Source: Oidiodendron maius Zn
Lineage: Eukaryota > Ascomycota > Leotiomycetes > Myxotrichaceae
DNA: 64,000 nucleotides
NCBI GenBank assembly: GCA_000827325.1
Contig: KN832873.1
Span: forward strand, 2,556,245-2,620,244
Direction: 5' to 3'
The first letter of the stretch is position 1; the number at the start of each line of letters is the position of its first letter. The position numbers were made by a program, and so were the translations under genes. Shown piece after piece: positions 35,078 to 46,605 of this stretch. The notes beneath the pieces are model-generated. The model did no database searches. It was not told where the DNA came from and saw only the letters and a program-made list of their open reading frames with translations.

Positions 35078-38000
35078 ATGTCGTCTCCAGCTGGGATGGC
35101 CCACGACTTTAACCACTTCCCAAACACAACATCCCAAGGGCCTCCACCTAACCCCAAGGGAGATGTCAATGAAGATGGAATCTCAGTGCGGCCAATGAGG
35201 CGTATGGTCTATCTCCCAATGCGACTTTGAAGTCTTTGCTAATCGTGTCTTATGCCACAGTCAAAGTCCTCTATACTTTCGACGACCAGAACAAGACCAA
35301 CTGTTTGGCTCGCGGGCCGGATGTACTTCAGATAAAGACCGTTTCCTTAGATGAGACCACATCAATAGGCATAATCGAACTAAGGACATGCATCGAAGCT
35401 GTCATTCAATGTAGTCCTGAGATTGTTGCCCGACTGGGAGAAGCCGACTACACGGTTTACGCGTACGACTACTCGGAGTACGATAACCCTCTCGTTGGAC
35501 AGGGAATGCTATCACGGGCTCTGGCAGCATCATCTCCCACTCCGGACACCCCCGCTCAGCCGTCCCAAAAGCTTATTACTGGTCGTGTCTGCAAGAACAT
35601 CCTGGGGCTTTTCAATAATGGCATCAAGGAAACGTTGGAGGTCAAGTTACGGCTGGTGCCTGTTCCTATAGTTATGCAGGGGGACTACTTCAGCGCCATG
35701 GAGAGATACAAGGGGCTGAACAAATCCCCCCCGGCAGAGTTCGATTCAGGCGAGTGGGCCGCTTTGATGGCAAGCAAAGCGGCATGGCCTTCCCAGAATG
35801 CTTCAGGGAAGCGGGGCAGTGTGAATATGGAAGTAGTCAATCAACTCCTGAGCCCAAGTTTGCAGCCGCAGCCACAGCCGCAGCAGCAACCGACTCCTGT
35901 TGACCAGTTCAACGACATCTCAAATGCTGTTAACTCTGAAAATGAAAGTCGCGAGATTTCAGAGAATACAGGTAAAGCAAATACCTCGCGGCCATCATCA
36001 AGAGCTTCTGTTAAGAGGCCGCGGGGTAGAGGCCGCTCCGCGAAGCCTGCTATTACCGGAGGAAATACGTCTGGCTATGAGGACGGTACAGACGGAGATG
36101 ATGGTCCTGTGTCGAAGAAAAGGGCGAAGATAACCAAGACGGACTGGAATAGCAAATCCTCCTTTGGCCCGGCAACTGACTCCCTCCGAGTCGCTGCCAG
36201 CACCGCAGGTTCGCTGCGTGTCTTCCGGCCAATTGCTATGAACCCCGCAGCCAGTGTTGGTGGTAATCATTTACAAGAGATTCCTCGCGCACCGACGCCT
36301 GTACCCATCCTGCCTAAGCAGCAGATGGGCCGTGGCCGTGCACCTTCTCAGAGTACCCTTCGTCGCGAATCATTTCTGTACCAGAATGAAGCACCTCGGC
36401 AACATATCTCCCCGTACCCTCCCCTACAGCCGTCGGCACCGCTAGAAGACCAGGTCAGACTCTCCGTTGAATCAGCCGGACCATCTCCAGAACGCAATAT
36501 CAGTCCCGTAGAAACACCTCCAGGCATCGGCTCATCGCCACCTGTCATGAGGACTTGTTCTCCTATGAGGTCTAGTCCGCCCTGCCCATCTAGCCCGATT
36601 TTGCCTCAGATGCCAAGAACAGATTCCGGGTTTATGAGTGGTTCTATGGATGAACTATTCGGAGAGGATGACGAAGTGACGCGCCCTGTCGAAGATGAGG
36701 ATATCGACAATGCTGCAAAATATAAAAAGGGGCGGAAACCCCGTGAAGATATCCACCATGGGTTTGTTATTGAAGAGGAGACACCGGGTCCAATGGAGTT
36801 GTTACCCACAAGGATGCCCACATTCAAACAGAAATCTGCTCCCAAGCCTCCGAAATCTCGGGCGGGAAGTGTACTGTCCGAAGATGGACAACAGAGCCTG
36901 CCGCGTCTGAAGATTGCCAGCCAGGCCCCATCCCGCCGGCGGACTCCAGGCAATCAAGATGCAGATGTTACAGCGATGCAGTCCCAGGACGGCCTCCAAA
37001 CTCAGGATGTTTCTCAAGCGAAGTATGGCAACCAACCTTCTTTACCCGAACCAGATCAAGAAACTCAACCTCAGCCTATTGCTCCACAACCGCCAGTCCA
37101 ACCCACCTCAGCCACAGCCCCAGCTCCAGTGCAACCGCCGTCCCGACCTGGATCGAGAATGATGGTTCGCACTGCTTCGATGGGATCTCTTACACTTCCA
37201 ACTGTCCCTGCGAGCGACCCTGTTCTACCACCATCTAGCCTTCAACGATCCCAGACCTGGTCAGAGGCACAACACCCAGTAACTGAAGCCCCTATGCCCA
37301 CACAAACGGAAAATCCAGAACAGGCCTCGATTCCGATGCAGTTGCCTAGCGAAACAAGTGGTGTTCCCTATAGTCGTACCCTAAACGCCAAGAAGGCTGC
37401 AATCAAGCAGAAGCTCGAGCAGGCAATTGCTAATGGTGAGATGCCTCCATTTTGTAGTAATTGTGGGGCAATAGAGACCCCGACGTGGCGTAAAGCATGG
37501 TCTCAGGATCATCGAGGAGCCCCAGGATATTACGAATATTCCGACGAACCTGGCCGCGTAACTGCCATTGTCATATTAGGACGAAACAACGAGGGACAGC
37601 CCAATTCATATCAGCTTGTCAAGAAGTTTCTTGGACCTAGCGATAGCCAAGCAGACTGGAATGAGTTCCTCCTGTGCAATCGTAAGTTGGCATTACTTTA
37701 CTTACGTGGTCCCATTACTGATATATTTAGCCTGTGGCATATGGCTGTCGAAATACAAGAGTCAACGGCCAGAAGAAAAATGGGAGAGTAATCGGTACAG
37801 GCCTGATAAGAACGTACCAGACAGAAAGCCAAACGAAAGAAAACGTTCCCAGCGACCTTCGAAGTCAAAGAAGGCAAACGGGAACGCAGCTCCGACCTCA
37901 GAGGCAAATTGCCCACCATCGGAAGTCTTTCCACAATTAGACAACTTTCTTCCACCTAATATATATACACATACGGATGCATTCTTCCCACAGTCGGAAG

Positions 38001-39109
38001 CCTACCATCCTCTATCAGAAATGCCTGGGCAGTGCGTGTCGCCATTGGAGCCACTTAATCCCACGCAGCAGCAGCTTGATTTCCAAGTTCACAGAGTCGA
38101 GCTCCATATTGACCAGGAACGATCCAATAGCTCTCATTCGAGGAAGCAATCCAACGATATGACGACAGATGCAGCTTCTGCAACATTGAAACGTGCTATC
38201 CAATCAAGTCCAGGAAGATGGGTGGGAACTCAACACAGTCCTATTGATGTTGATGATGGGCTTGGATCTACCCGACGTCTTCTGTTTCCCTCGCCAAGGA
38301 AGGATGGCTCACCTAAGGTCTTAGGCGAGTTGACAACAAATATTGTCAATATTTCTGGAGATGCCACATCGCCCAAAGAACAAACCGCTGGAGGTTCTGA
38401 CAAGGAGAACTCCCCTCCAGGGTTTGATGGTGGAGATACCGATGCGGACCTCATTAAGCTCTTTGAGGCTGAGATGTCTCGACCAAGGACCCCGGTTCAG
38501 AAATCACCAGCACCAAATCCATTTAAGACCCCAACTCGACCAACCCCTAATCATAGGCCAATTACTCGAAGCGTGTCAAAGTCGCTCCGTTCCGGAAAGT
38601 CGCCGCGTCAGCTGTTCCCATTCTCTCAGAAAACACCTAGTCGCACACCCGGTAGCACCAACCGGCGCCGTTCGCCTCGTAACCATCAGAGTATCTTTGA
38701 GTCGCCATTCACAGCCACACTCAACCAACTCATGTCAGAAACTGACCAGCACAAGTCCACTCCGCAACGTTGCAACTTCGACCTTGACTTTAATCAACTA
38801 TCTGATTTACCTATTATGGACAACCCGGGTCACCATGAAGGGATGAACTTCAGCCTGGAGGATTTCTTCTCGACAGATGTGCCGATGCCGAGTTCACCTC
38901 CAAAGACATTCCATCTTTATGAGGACCCTATGACGATGACTGATGTTGATTGGAATGAATTCGACGAGTTTCAAGCTAGTCCTATGAGGAAGGGAAGCGG
39001 GCTGGACAGAAGCGCGAAGGCAGTTCGGGTAAAGGAGGAGCCAGACGACGTCGAGGAACATGGGAAGTTAACTCAGCACAGCCAACCTTCCGAGGAGCAA
39101 ATCCCTTGA
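35078..39109 (+). CDS. Ams2/Spt21-like factor with a split GATA-type zinc finger
   Basis: Three exons, 35078-35201, 35261-37681 and 37731-39109, give 1307 residues. The N-terminal domain (about 40-175) reads MRLKVLYTFDDQNKTNCLAR across the first splice, then VCKNILGLFNNGIKETLEVKL, the conserved domain of Ams2/Spt21 proteins. A long disordered middle has many SP/TP sites. The GATA-type finger begins CSNCGAIETPTWRKAW (Cys773, Cys776) and finishes LLCNPCGIWLSKYK (Cys847, Cys850); the 70-residue loop between the Cys pairs is far longer than the usual 17-18, and the second intron cuts the Pro849 codon inside the finger. The C-terminus has KENSPPG (KEN-box-like) and many SPR/TPR sites. Relatives activate S-phase histone gene transcription and silencing; that role is inferred. 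An overlapping out-of-frame ATG at 35073 precedes the chosen start. Confidence 0.85.
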
Positions 39110-39472
39110 TGAGACATGAATTTCCTTAGCTGTACTGAATTACATAGCGTGGTGTTTGGGTTTCCGGAAAGGAGAAAGCTTGGCATGAAAACGTGGAGTT
39201 TTAGGCATTGTTAGGACTGGGCTAAGCATATCAATAGTAAAGCGTGTATATCTGTAGCTTGAAGGAATAGAAGCGAATCAGACTATGGATGACAAGACTC
39301 GAGCTCAGCGTAGACCCTTTGTAATCGGGTCCCAGTCTCATGGTGATATCATTTCGACCTCGCAGGTCTAGGCGAGTTTTCATTTCTGATAAATGACCAG
39401 AAGCTATTTATTCTCCACAAAGACCTTCCGGTCGAATCTTAACTTCCATTCCATCCCAGTCCAGAATCCCAC
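39110..39472. other. Shared 3' region of convergent genes
   Basis: 363 bp between the stop codons of the Ams2-like gene and RPA3. No coding frame is seen. Confidence 0.4.
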
Positions 39473-39946
39473 TTATTTATTATCCGCGTAAAAGATCTCT
39501 TTGTACCGATGCGTCGCATCAACCACTGCATTCACGATACTGAAGTCTACACCACCAGTCAGCTTTTTACCCTCTACCCCCACCCACACCACATAAAATT
39601 ACAAGACAGAGCTACGCACCAATTTCACTCCCCATATTCGTCGATTTCAGCACCTTGACTGTCAAGTCCTGATTCACTTTGCCCACGATCTCGACCGCGG
39701 TTCCAGGTCGGAGATGTGATTCCTGTACTCGCGCATATGACATTAGCAAAAGGCGTTTGTTTCCTGACTGACAGGGAAATAGCGATGAGGAGTACAAACT
39801 CTGTTTAGCAGTACAGTAACCTCGCCGTTGGCGTCAATAACTGCCGTCTCGCCGCGTATCTGCGATACCTTGCCAGTGATCATTACGGTCTGGCCTGTGA
39901 AGGCCTCGAGGTAGAGCGAGTTGATGCGCGGGGTTTGCTCTGTCAT
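39473..39946 (-). CDS. RFA3: Replication protein A subunit 3 (RPA14)
   Basis: Three exons on the minus strand, 39946-39800, 39722-39620 and 39546-39473, give 107 residues: MTEQTPRINSLYLEAFTGQ, then VMITGKVSQIRGETAVIDANGEV, LRPGTAVEIVGKVNQDLTVK, and DFSIVNAVVDATHRYKEIFY. This is the single OB-fold of the smallest RPA subunit, right in length. It completes the RPA trimer that binds single-stranded DNA in replication and repair. The frame stays open upstream to another ATG at 40057, but MTEQTPRIN matches the usual family start. The first donor is gtttgt, a weak but usable site. Confidence 0.9.
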
Positions 39947-41913
39947 GGCTTCGAAATCGGGGTAGCTACGGGAGAATTGAAGGAGGAATGTTGAGGTGAT
40001 ATCTCTAATGTCGTGTGTATGATAATCTGCGTAGTGACGTTGGAATTTGAGCCTCACAATGGGTGCGCGGAGGGGTTGGAGAGAGACGCGATGGGGCGTG
40101 TCGCGCTTACACGTGATCTACGGTAGGCGACGCCAACGCCTGTGCCATTCTGGCGGGCAGCATTGGGGGCTGAAAATACCTCAAAAGGGACCTCTTCCCC
40201 TCCAGGTCTCTGTATGGACAGGCAACTAATGTACGGAATAATGTGGCAAGGTGTGATCAGGGTATGGATGTAACCAGAGTGCGACATTTCGGGATTTTCC
40301 TGCTGGACCTGCGTCCTCACGTGATATGAGGCAACAAGACCCTCCCGTTCCCACCAAACAGGAAGCCAGGAAACCTGGGATGCTACCACACGGTGCTACA
40401 AACATGTAGGTACCACGATCAAAGATCTCCGATGCGGGATCGGCGGTGAGATCAGCACTGCAGGAATGCCTACCTGAGAGACCTGGATACCATTGCCACC
40501 GAAACATCAAGGTGCCACTCGATCCGTCCAAAGACATGGACTTAGGTACTTTGATCGTCTTCACGGACAGTCCGGCTTCCCATCGAACCCGCGAGACAGG
40601 CCGCTACGGAACAACAAGAACTCGCCCGATAGCCTGCATAGCAGGCCGAGGTAGCTTTTTTGTCGAGAAGACTAGAGGTGTTCAGTAATAGCCCAGAGTA
40701 GTATCAGACGCGGAAAACAAGAAAGGCTTGCGCACGGAGCTTACGATGCCCACCTCGGGTAATCTTTACCGGGAGTAGACTGGTGTGTGAGGATCCGGAT
40801 CGCCCATATGAGGAATCGGTGGGAGCAGGAAAATGGGGAAGCCGACAGTAGCGGCTCATGGAGACAGCTCAAGGCAAATAGGAAGCGGAAATAAGCCAGG
40901 TTAAGAAAGCCTTCCAGAGCCACTGATCTCTTAGTCACCGTTTTTCTGTGGGACGCTGGCCCGTGTCAATGCACGGTTCCCTTGGCTATGGAAGAGCCAG
41001 GCCCGTGGTGGGGAAGCACCAACAACCTGGCACGCCCAATGAGAAGGATCCGATCTAGCTGTCCACCCTCCATTATCTCTACGGAGAAGGCCAGAATCAT
41101 CACGTTTGTGCATCAGTGGGAATATGTGGCGCGCCCGAAGATCTCGGGGAGGCGAGGGCCTGGGCAAGAGAAGTGGAGGGTTTGTTCTGCCAGCCCCAAT
41201 CGCGGAAGCTCCTCCGTTGTTCCTAGGTCGACTCGGCGATGTCTTTCGTTTTGACAGGAAAAGCTGCTCGTTCATGACAGGCGAAGGTACGAGAGCGGCC
41301 GTTAGACTAGTCTGCCTGACATGGGAATCCCTGAGCATCTTCTCGAAATCGACATGTCTATCTATCCTTCTGCGCAAAAGTATCCCATTCTCCCACTTGC
41401 CACGCTGGAGATGGTGCGCGGCTGCTACAATGTTCAGGGACGGGTCTCCTGTAAGCCCGCTTTTCTGAAGTCATGGCAACTCGGACTTGAAGCAACTTCG
41501 TCCCCACCTCACGAGAGACTCACCTCACTCAGCTGAGTTGGATAGTTGATTGGGGGAAGCCGGACGCTTGTCGCTCTAAATATCGCTTGCACGGCGAGCT
41601 TGTGTTACTTTGGGCGTGCTTGCGAGCGCCTCATCTCGCCTGGGCGTTCGACGGCGAGCTGCGATCGAGAGTAATTGAACTTGACCATGGGCGCCACTCG
41701 TGCAAAGGGCCCTTCTCGATGCTCCAAGAACGGCGGAGCCATTGGACGGGACGGGTTGAAACGAACCGACTCCGTTCGCATACCCAGTTTAAGCTCACAG
41801 TCTACGTCCGCAGACGAGTACGTGTAGGTACGCTTCACATGGAGGTCATGGTCAAAGCTACGCCTGCCAATATACTTCCGGCCAACAGGGCAGAGTGAGA
41901 CCTCGTAAGGCCA

Positions 41914-41939
41914 GGAGGGGGGGGAGGGCGGGGGGGGGG
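41914..41939 (+). repeat. G-rich tract
   Basis: Three uninterrupted G-runs (8, 3 and 10 G) within 26 bp, potential quadruplex on the plus strand. Confidence 0.5.
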
Positions 41940-42429
41940 CAACAGCCATGTCGGCAGGCAAGGTAGGTACCGAGACATCTGCAACTGCGTGGGAGCTCTC
42001 GAGCGAGAGCATGACCGCTGAAGTACATCGTTGTCGTCGGAGTCGCCCGCTCCTTGGGGGCGTTTTGGCTGCCGTGGTCGTCTTCTTGGCTTCCCGGATA
42101 AGAGCGGTCCAGCTAGCTGTAAGGTAGTGCGGGCACCAATTGTCCATTTACACAGCCCGAGTTGGGCCTTCTTCCTCTCGTCTTCTATTGACCGTAAGAT
42201 GGTTGCATGCGTATGAGAAACTGCCCCGCTCTGCCCCGCCATCAATCCTTGCTCTTGAACGAAGAAGGCTATCCGTTGGCCGTGCTGCCAACATTGCGAA
42301 TGGGACGCCGTAGATTCTGTGCGTTGGTCCTTCCTCCACAGGCCCCTCTATGGTGGGTGGCATTGGTTGTTCTAGAACCTTAGCCACCAGGGAAACGAGA
42401 GACATCAACCCATCTTGAGCGCTGCCGAA

Positions 42430-42451
42430 GGGGGGGAGAGGGGGGGGGGGG
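42430..42451 (+). repeat. G-rich tract
   Basis: A run of seven G, AGAG, then eleven G; a second potential quadruplex upstream of the bZIP gene. Confidence 0.5.
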
Positions 42452-42990
42452 TTGGCAATCTTGGGTCGAACCAACCATAACAGACCGTATAAACATTGCC
42501 CAGGTCCAGGTTGTCGGAGAGGCTGGAAAGAGAGGCCATTTCACGCGAGGGAGAGATAGAGCATTTGCCAAATCTCAACCCAGCGACGCAAATCAGTCAA
42601 TCACAATCACTGTATCGGTATCTCGTCAGACCACTGCACCCCGCAAACCCGGAATGCTACTCTGCTAGCTTATCGCTGGGCAACTAAACAAGCACCAACC
42701 TGGAGGTACTTGAGGTCTGTGCGGGACAGCTGCTTATCGCCACATCTTGAACTGCTCTTGGGCTTCGTATAGTGGGAAGGAACAACGAACAAACAACAAA
42801 CATTACCTTCTTCCTTCTGGCTGGTCCAACTTCGAAACCAGATTACAACGACTTTGTTACCATTCTCTACCCTTCACGTGTCTTTATTCTTTGATTCTTC
42901 TTGAAGCTCATTCCCGTCAACTGAGCCAGTACTCTCGTCAACCCGAGGCTCCCGTCACGACCCAAAACAAACAACTTCTTTAGATCTCCT

Positions 42991-43041
42991 GTAAGCATAT
43001 TGTCTATGTCAAATGAATAATATCAAAAGTTAACAATACAG
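42991..43041 (+). other. Probable 5'-UTR intron of the bZIP gene
   Basis: Donor gtaagc after atctcct, branch-like gttaac, acceptor aatacag; 51 nt, like the coding introns of this window. It lies about 320 bp before the start codon. Confidence 0.5.
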
Positions 43042-43170
43042 TCTGATTTGCAACGATTCGACTTCTGAATTGTTTGCAAGCAACCATAAAGACTAGAGAT
43101 ACCTTCTGCTTCTTACCTCGCTCGAGGTGTCCTTGCTACCAGGCAGAGCAGAGCGGCCCTCTGAGAGTGC

Positions 43171-43182
43171 ATGCTTCTCTAG
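43171..43182 (+). promoter_or_regulatory. Short upstream ORF in the bZIP leader
   Basis: ATG CTT CTC TAG, three codons, 181 bp before the bZIP start codon and downstream of the leader intron. A second short uORF, ATG CTA CTC TGC TAG, is at 42654-42668. Translational control through them is an inference. Confidence 0.35.
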
Positions 43183-43363
43183 ACCGACTTTAAACAATTG
43201 CATCCTAGATCTCTAGTTGTAAATCATCACGGCAGAGATCTTGGTTATCTCAGTACTTCTTTCATCGGCAAGTCAATCGCACTAGGCCTGCAGTTTCCTC
43301 CTTGATAAAACACGCCTGCCCCATCTGTCTCTGCTCATCCAAAGCTGCACCATCCTGATCATC

Positions 43364-44671
43364 ATGGAGACTGCTATTGCTAGTGCACCGGTTAGCCGTG
43401 GCGACTACGCCAACGGAGAGGCATCTTTCGGCAATGGGAACGGCATGGAGACCTTCTGGAACGGCTTTAGCAATGATCTTACCATTCCAAATAATGCCAC
43501 GGTGTCGAATGCTGCAAACGACATGTTTCTCGATGATTTTAACCAGACTGACTACCCAGCTGGCTCTTTCCAACCTGGATTTCTTCCTAGCACCGTCACT
43601 CCACAGGCAACTTACTCCGATGGTCACCGCCAGCAGGTCTTCAACGGGTTCCAACAAAGCAATATCGGGTTCTCCCAGCAAACGACATCCCAGTTAGCGC
43701 CGAACATGCAGATTGACTCCGGTGCTATGGATTTCTACCTCGCAGACGGGTTTCAAATGTCTTCATCTAATGAAATTGACCTTGCTGGTCCAGACCCAAA
43801 GAGCGATACCGAAAATGAAGGCGCAGAGCTGCATGCTCCTGTCAAATCAAAGAGGGGCCGCAGAAAGGGGAAAAAAGTCCTCAGCGAAGAGGAACAGACG
43901 GCAAAGCGCCAGAGGTTCCTGGCACGCAATCGCCAAGCTGCGACCAAGTGCAGGAATAGGAAGAAGGAATGGACCCAAAACTTGGAAGAGAAGGCAGAGC
44001 ACCTAGCGCACACACAGCAGTCATTAATACTTCAACTTAAAGAGGTTGAAGAGGAAAAGAGAGCACTACAGCGACAAATTACCGAGCATGCCAACTGTGG
44101 CAACCCCATCATCCAAGAATACCTGAGGGCCCAAGCAGCAGCAGCTGCTAATCCTACGCCACGACCACAGTACACTATGATGAAGACAGCTTCTCAGGAG
44201 AGCGAGAGAATCCTGCAGGGCGGTGTGAGTCCCAGCCTGCACATGTCTACCTCCCACTTGGACATACGGAGGACATCGTCAGTGCTCGGCTCTCAGGGAT
44301 CTTTTCTCGATCCCTTGGATCTCTCATATCCAACTCCTCTCGATATCAAGCGCCGAAGTTCTTCCTCATCGCTTCAAGATTCGCCCCGATCGAATAAGAG
44401 CTCGTCAATGTCACACGACGATCTGCAAGTATCGCGACCTACGTCTGTCAATATGTTCCGCAAGATCTCCTCGGCAAGTACTGCCAGCGCTATGACCGAC
44501 TCGGGCATCAGCAATATGGGATCTCCAGAGAAGTTTGGCTTCGAATCTCACTCAGATGAAGGATTTGCGAGTGATGGGTCGCTCAAGATTATGCCAAATC
44601 CTCGACATTATGCGGCCCCGGGACCGGCAGATCTACGTGATCCCCAAGTGTATCTCCGAAGCTTCGGGTAA
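43364..44671 (+). CDS. bZIP transcription factor, ATF/CREB type
   Basis: An intronless coding region of 435 residues. Residues 1-155 are Asn/Gln/Ser-rich and acidic, a likely activation region. The nuclear-signal-like KSKRGRRKGKK (161-171) precedes the basic region RFLARNRQAATKCRNRKKEW (184-203) with the N-x-x-AA-x-x-CR core (Asn189-Arg197). A zipper follows with Leu heptads through about 240 (LEEKAEHLAHTQQSLILQL). The tail is Ser-rich with phospho-site-like RRSSSSS and ends LRDPQVYLRSFG. The basic region is of ATF/CREB type, expected to bind TGACGTCA-like sites. Fungal relatives act in stress, conidia and secondary metabolism, but I cannot name the orthologue. It has a long leader with an intron and uORFs, pointing to regulated translation. 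Confidence 0.88.
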   Translation: METAIASAPVSRGDYANGEASFGNGNGMETFWNGFSNDLTIPNNATVSNAANDMFLDDFNQTDYPAGSFQPGFLPSTVTPQATYSDGHRQQVFNGFQQSNIGFSQQTTSQLAPNMQIDSGAMDFYLADGFQMSSSNEIDLAGPDPKSDTENEGAELHAPVKSKRGRRKGKKVLSEEEQTAKRQRFLARNRQAATKCRNRKKEWTQNLEEKAEHLAHTQQSLILQLKEVEEEKRALQRQITEHANCGNPIIQEYLRAQAAAAANPTPRPQYTMMKTASQESERILQGGVSPSLHMSTSHLDIRRTSSVLGSQGSFLDPLDLSYPTPLDIKRRSSSSSLQDSPRSNKSSSMSHDDLQVSRPTSVNMFRKISSASTASAMTDSGISNMGSPEKFGFESHSDEGFASDGSLKIMPNPRHYAAPGPADLRDPQVYLRSFG

Positions 44672-45492
44672 GCATGAGAATGGAGATGGCCTTCCCGCGT
44701 GAGAGAATTGTGCGTTCTTGTATTGCTTTTTCTTTATTAAAAAAAACTTGGGTTTAAACTTTGGGGAAAATGGGTGACACGGGGCTGGGTTGACTTTGGG
44801 CGGTTGTGGCTTTGCTTAAAAGGATCTGAGTTTACCGCCGGCGTATAAGGTTTAAGATCCAAGATGCCTCACGGCGACTGATCATAATTATCATATTGTA
44901 ATATCAAAGGAAACACAAAGCATTTTGCACTAAAACTTTGTTCCACATCGCTGTATAAGCTGAACCGTGAATAAGTTTGTAGGCATATTTATTTGCTTGG
45001 ATGTGCCCTTCTTAGACCACACTAAGAGCAATAACCCCTCTTGAGAGACGGGAATATGCAGGACAACCGCTCGGGCTACGGTGTTAGAATAGTTGGATGT
45101 CATTATATTAAATTAGACCCTCTAGCCCGTGGCACTATGTTGGGTCTAAGAAAGGGGTAGAAGTGGCTGACGTCGTAACGACGTCGGCGAGTTTTGAACA
45201 TCCACATCGGTCGTTTGACACAGGGTCAACGAGACAACCGATAACGTAGAGACAGACAAGGAACCTGTTGCTCCTTTCTTCATTCTTAAATTTATTAGGG
45301 CTAAGGCTCCGATTCTTTGCTGTGGTTGCTTGGCTGACGAGGATCCCGGGATGTGAATGATATTTTCGCGTGTTCTAGCGGATTAATCACAGTAGGTTTG
45401 AAGATTGGCGTTGAAATTGGTCTTGTATAGCCAGTAAAGTTACAGTTGGTATATCATATCCCGACTTAATGAGCCACTCTTCTATACAATAC
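44672..45492. other. Shared 3' region of convergent genes
   Basis: 821 bp between the bZIP stop and the uL4m stop. It includes a palindromic tgacgtcgtaacgacgtcg (about 45170-45188), an inverted repeat of the CRE-like TGACGTC word. No gene is seen. Confidence 0.4.
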
Positions 45493-46478
45493 TTATTCTC
45501 CAAACCTGATCTTGTGAGCCAGATCACTCTGGTGTTGAGCCAGTATCTGGTCCAACGCCCTCTTTTCTATCACCACCCTCCCCAGCTCTAGGAGATCCTT
45601 AACATCCACATCCCTCACCATCTGGATCCTGCCATCCTGCTCGGCATGTCTTACAGCGCGGAACAAATTCTTTCGGAAGCTCCCGGTGATTATCAGCGAC
45701 CTGCCGTGCTCCCGGCCCCAGTGGTTGTGGGCGAAGACTTGGCTGGCAAATCGAGTCTTGGGGTACTCGAGATCCATTCCGTCCTCGCAGATGATAAGCT
45801 CACCCTTCCTGTACCGGTAGCTCAGCGCCGTGCGCCATGCTAGATCGTACATCTTCCTCGGAAGCTCGGTGGAGAAGTCTCTTGGGCGCGGTCCGAAGAC
45901 TTTCGCACCGCCTCGTAGCATGGGCGATTGCCTCGTACCAATCCGTGCCTTTCCGCTTCCTTTCTGGGGTCGCATTTTACGATGGGAACCGTGGATCTCC
46001 CATCGGTTTTTAGTGCTGGCCGTGCCTTGACGCGTGGCGTCTCCTTCGAAGATAACTGCGCGGTGAAGGAGATCCCGACGCAGGGGAAGATGGAGGTGTT
46101 TACTGCTGTAGGATTCGAAACGGACTGGTTCCATTGTAGGGAATTTGTAGATGGTTGTGAGAACAGTCGAGGCTGCAATAAGGTCAGAACATAGGATTTC
46201 CGTGCCGGCGAAAGGGGTCGTACCAGGGAGACTGGAAGAATAGCTCGATGTGTCATATATTAGGCCGGAAGAGGCCATTTGAGATTGGTCTGACGGCAAC
46301 GGCACCTCTGTTGCCATCGATCTCGTGAGTCGAGGTGCAAGACATCGCTGTGGTAAATTAGCACAGGAATGATAGTATCCTTGCAAACACTTACTGTCAG
46401 AGGGTCCCTCGAACTTGTGAGAAAGGTACTAAAGGTATGCAGGCCCTTCGAAAAGCCATGAAACCCCTTCGGCGCCAT
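45493..46478 (-). CDS. MRPL4: Mitochondrial large-subunit ribosomal protein uL4m
   Basis: Two exons on the minus strand, 46478-46395 and 46347-45493, with a 47-nt intron; 312 residues. The N-terminus (MAPKGFHGFSKGLHTFSTFL) is basic and Ser/Thr-rich, a mitochondrial presequence. The uL4 signature follows: PLRRDLLHRAVIFEGDATRQ, then KNRWEIHGSHRKMRPQKGSG KARIGTRQSPMLRGGAKVFG, ending with a helical tail LGRVVIEKRALDQIL. It is a core protein of the mitoribosome exit tunnel region. It is transcribed divergently from mL38, with only 127 bp between the start codons. Confidence 0.93.
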
Positions 46479-46605
46479 TGTCGATATATTGGAGCAATTG
46501 AAGTCTTGCTGTCATCGTTCAATGTGATGGTCCGAGCTAGTCAAAATTTATCGGCGAAACGATTATCCGTTGAAATTTAGGAACCGTGACAAGTCTGTCA
46601 CCACC
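46479..46605. promoter_or_regulatory. Bidirectional promoter of two mitoribosomal genes
   Basis: The 127 bp between the uL4m (-) and mL38 (+) start codons must contain both promoters and leaders. Composition is near 44% GC and no TATA box is evident. Confidence 0.55.

Larger units (their letters stand above)
39947..42990. promoter_or_regulatory. 3-kb upstream region between RPA3 (-) and the bZIP gene (+)
   Basis: No convincing gene. It contains two G-rich tracts (41914-41939, 42430-42451) and repeated GTAGGTAC/GGTACC words (about 40404, 41824, 41963, 42702). The last part is presumably the promoter and first non-coding exon of the bZIP gene, whose regulation may be complex given this length. 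Confidence 0.45.

Noticed and set aside
42991-43041. Start codon and short ORF inside the bZIP leader intron (ATG TCA AAT GAA TAA)
   Set aside because: It lies within the probable intron and so would not be in the mature transcript.
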